From Treponema sp. (lineage in GTDB: Bacteria; Spirochaetota; Spirochaetia; Treponematales; Breznakiellaceae), in NCBI GenBank assembly GCA_031267115.1, contig JAIRZS010000166.1, forward strand, positions 1 to 7,363: a stretch of DNA of 7,363 nucleotides. The letters run 5' to 3'. Made by a program: the position numbers and the translations under genes. This document shows, in pieces, positions 6,607 through 7,363 of this stretch. The notes under the pieces are model-generated. The model searched no databases and was not told where the DNA came from. It saw only the letters and a program-made list of their open reading frames with translations. Every line of letters begins with the position of its first letter. The first letter of the stretch is position 1.

Positions 6607-6626
6607 GCCCGCGCGTGTTCGCGGGC
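6607..6626 (-). other. Hairpin in the gatC-gatA intergenic region
   Basis: GCCCGCG (6607-6613) and CGCGGGC (6620-6626) form a 7-bp GC stem with a 6-nt loop, two bases past the gatC stop. No T-run follows on the minus strand, so it is not a standard terminator. It may stabilise or partly attenuate the transcript between gatC and the rest of the operon. The 136-nt gap (6493-6628) otherwise shows no credible coding sequence in any minus frame. Confidence 0.55.
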
Positions 6627-6628
6627 AA

Positions 6629-6937
6629 TTACAGAACATTGGGTACCACGACAAAGCGGCCGTCCCGTTCGCCCGCGTTGTCCAGCAGGCCGGATTCCGC
6701 GCCCGCGTTACCGTCATTACCGGCGTCGGGCCGGAAAAAGCCGGATTCCGCGGGACGGGACCGGCCCGCGTTCCCGCTGATCGGGACAGGGAAAGCCGCC
6801 TCGTCCTTATCGGCCGCCTGCATGGCCGCGAAAAACCCGAGCATTTGTTCAAAGGCGGGAAACGCGCCTTCAAGCTCGGCCTCGTCCAGATTGAGGTGGG
6901 CAAGCGCGGCGGTCTCCTTCAAATCCTCAATATTCAT
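6629..6937 (-). CDS. gatC: Asp/Glu-tRNA amidotransferase subunit C
   Basis: The 102-residue small subunit that wraps around GatA and anchors it to GatB. The N-terminal helix MNIEDLKETAALAHLNLDEAE fits the family pattern (the segment equivalent to ...LA.L.L...E). It is followed by a helix with FEQMLGFFAAM (about 29-39). The C-terminus RFVVVPNVL (94-102) is the conserved F-x-V-P-x-V-L tail. The middle linker (about 50-92) is Gly/Asn/Ala-rich, carries a repeated AESG motif 17 residues apart and is a little longer than usual, but keeps an FRPD segment in the place of the family's LRED-like block. The ATG at 6937 has only a weak purine-rich GAGAGAA upstream, overlapping the promoter candidate. As first gene of the operon it precedes gatA by 136 nt. 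Confidence 0.92.
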   Translation of the reverse strand: MNIEDLKETAALAHLNLDEAELEGAFPAFEQMLGFFAAMQAADKDEAAFPVPISGNAGRSRPAESGFFRPDAGNDGNAGAESGLLDNAGERDGRFVVVPNVL

Positions 6938-6943
6938 AGGAAG

Positions 6944-6973
6944 ATTCTCTCAAAAAAGCCCGGAAAATGTCAA
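6944..6973 (-). promoter_or_regulatory. Candidate sigma70-type promoter of the operon
   Basis: On the minus strand a perfect TTGACA (6973-6968) is followed, after 18 bases, by GAGAAT (6949-6944), a 4-of-6 match to TATAAT. Only 6 bases separate the -10 candidate from the gatC ATG. Transcription would therefore begin at or next to the start codon, giving a leaderless or very short leader. The -35 is strong, the -10 weak. Confidence 0.45.
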
Positions 6974-7041
6974 GGCGGCGGGGTCCCGCGCCCAGGCGGC
7001 AATTCAAGATTCCAAAGGTTTTTCTCCGTAATTTGGGCGCA

Positions 7042-7062
7042 TCCTGCCGCTACGCGGCAGGA
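7042..7062. repeat. 9-bp perfect hairpin, variable slot of the right element
   Basis: TCCTGCCGC (7042-7050) pairs with GCGGCAGGA (7054-7062) across TAC. It sits between the same linkers that enclose the 17-bp hairpin at 555-595 in the left copy. Only the terminal TCC/GGA is shared. Confidence 0.8.
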
Positions 7063-7172
7063 CCGGGCTATACGCTTGTATCTTTTTTGCCTGCCGCAAA
7101 AAAGGATACCGCTCCTATCCCTTGCGCTGCTGTAAAACGGCATCCCTGCCGGCCCGCCTGCGGCGGATAGCG

Positions 7173-7199
7173 AGTAATTGCCGCTTCGCGGCAATTACT
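7173..7199. repeat. 12-bp perfect hairpin, second variable slot of the right element
   Basis: AGTAATTGCCGC (7173-7184) pairs perfectly with GCGGCAATTACT (7188-7199) across TTC. The corresponding slot in the left copy carries the unrelated stem TATCCGCC/GGCGGATA (360-378). Confidence 0.8.
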
Positions 7200-7299
7200 T
7201 CCGGAAACAGCGGCACCCATGCCGCGGCGGTCCGCGGCGCGCCCGCGTGAAAAGCGGCGCATGGTACCATTGCGCTACCGGGTGCGGCAGCTCCTGGTT

Positions 7300-7334
7300 G
7301 AATTTTACAAAATTTCGAAATTTTCTACAAATTC
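7300..7334. other. Nested AT-rich palindrome
   Basis: AAAATTTCGAAATTTT (7309-7324) is a perfect 16-bp palindrome. It is flanked by GAATTT (7300-7305) and AAATTC (7329-7334), a second inverted pair. It could be a protein-binding operator for the gene to the right or a cruciform-prone site. The remaining 125 bases at the right edge (7239-7363) show no gene. They also contain a 10-bp palindrome, ATGGTACCAT (7261-7270), and a TTGACG at 7349-7354. Confidence 0.5.
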
Positions 7335-7363
7335 GGGGTATTGCCGCCTTGACGTTTCTTTTC

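Larger units (their letters stand above)
7035..7238 (-). repeat. Mosaic palindromic repeat element, right copy
   Basis: About 204 bp matching 319-602 in inverted orientation. Shared blocks are GGATGCGCCC at the outer end (7044-7035 on minus), the TACAAGCGTA-AGCCCGG linker, the T6/A6 hairpin (7082-7104), GCGCTGCTGTAAAACGGC (7124-7141), CGGCATCCCTGCCG (7138-7151), GCCCGCCTGCGGC (7152-7164), GGAAACAGCGGCA (7203-7215) and TCCGCGGC (7231-7238). Two slots hold hairpins unrelated to those of the left copy (7042-7062 and 7173-7199). It lies about 60 bp upstream of the gatC promoter candidate. Confidence 0.85.

Noticed and set aside
6493..6628. Frameshifted N-terminus of gatA or a small gene between gatC and gatA
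   Set aside because: All three minus frames were read. None gives a GatA-like helix, and the open stretches lack a start with a ribosome site.
6975..6992. GC-rich partial palindrome between gatC and the right repeat
   Set aside because: The arms are short with an almost absent loop, and such matches are expected in sequence this rich in G and C.

Overview
The window holds one five-gene operon, read entirely on the minus strand (right to left): gatC, gatA, gatB, a compact archaeal-type aspS and a MATE-family transporter gene. Spacing is tight from gatA onward: 4 nt between gatA and gatB, 2 nt between gatB and aspS, and about 22 nt between aspS and the transporter start I favour. gatC and gatA are separated by 136 nt containing a hairpin. 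A TTGACA-containing promoter candidate lies just upstream of gatC. A hairpin with a T-rich tail lies just past the transporter stop, so the operon looks complete.

The four translation genes form one pathway. The 442-residue aspartyl-tRNA synthetase has His26 and Pro75 at the two anticodon-domain positions associated with non-discriminating enzymes. It is therefore expected to charge both tRNA-Asp and tRNA-Asn with aspartate. GatCAB then converts the mischarged Asp-tRNA-Asn (and possibly Glu-tRNA-Gln) to the correct amide form. The transporter has no evident link to this chemistry and may simply share the transcript.

The flanks are the unusual part. Two copies of a mosaic palindromic repeat, about 284 bp at 319-602 and about 204 bp at 7035-7238, sit in inverted orientation just outside the operon's terminator and promoter. 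Conserved linkers are shared almost base for base. At two corresponding slots, however, the copies carry completely different perfect hairpins, and the left copy has an extra 64 bp bounded by a 14-bp direct repeat. This looks like a modular, hairpin-exchanging REP/BIME-like element family, and it is the best candidate here for something undescribed.

Other structure includes an imperfect inverted repeat at 167-308 with an inner GGGGTCTGACCCC palindrome. The same 13-mer recurs inside gatA, in a family-atypical linker. A nested AT-rich palindrome lies at 7300-7334.

The organism is a bacterium with GC-rich coding DNA. The combination of GatCAB, a bacterial archaeal-type AspRS and dense palindromic repeats would suit a spirochaete such as a Treponema relative, but this is a guess: nothing in the window proves the taxon. 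No RNA genes, CRISPR array or insertion-sequence transposase was seen. The left 671 bases hold only repeats and terminator-like hairpins, with no convincing gene.
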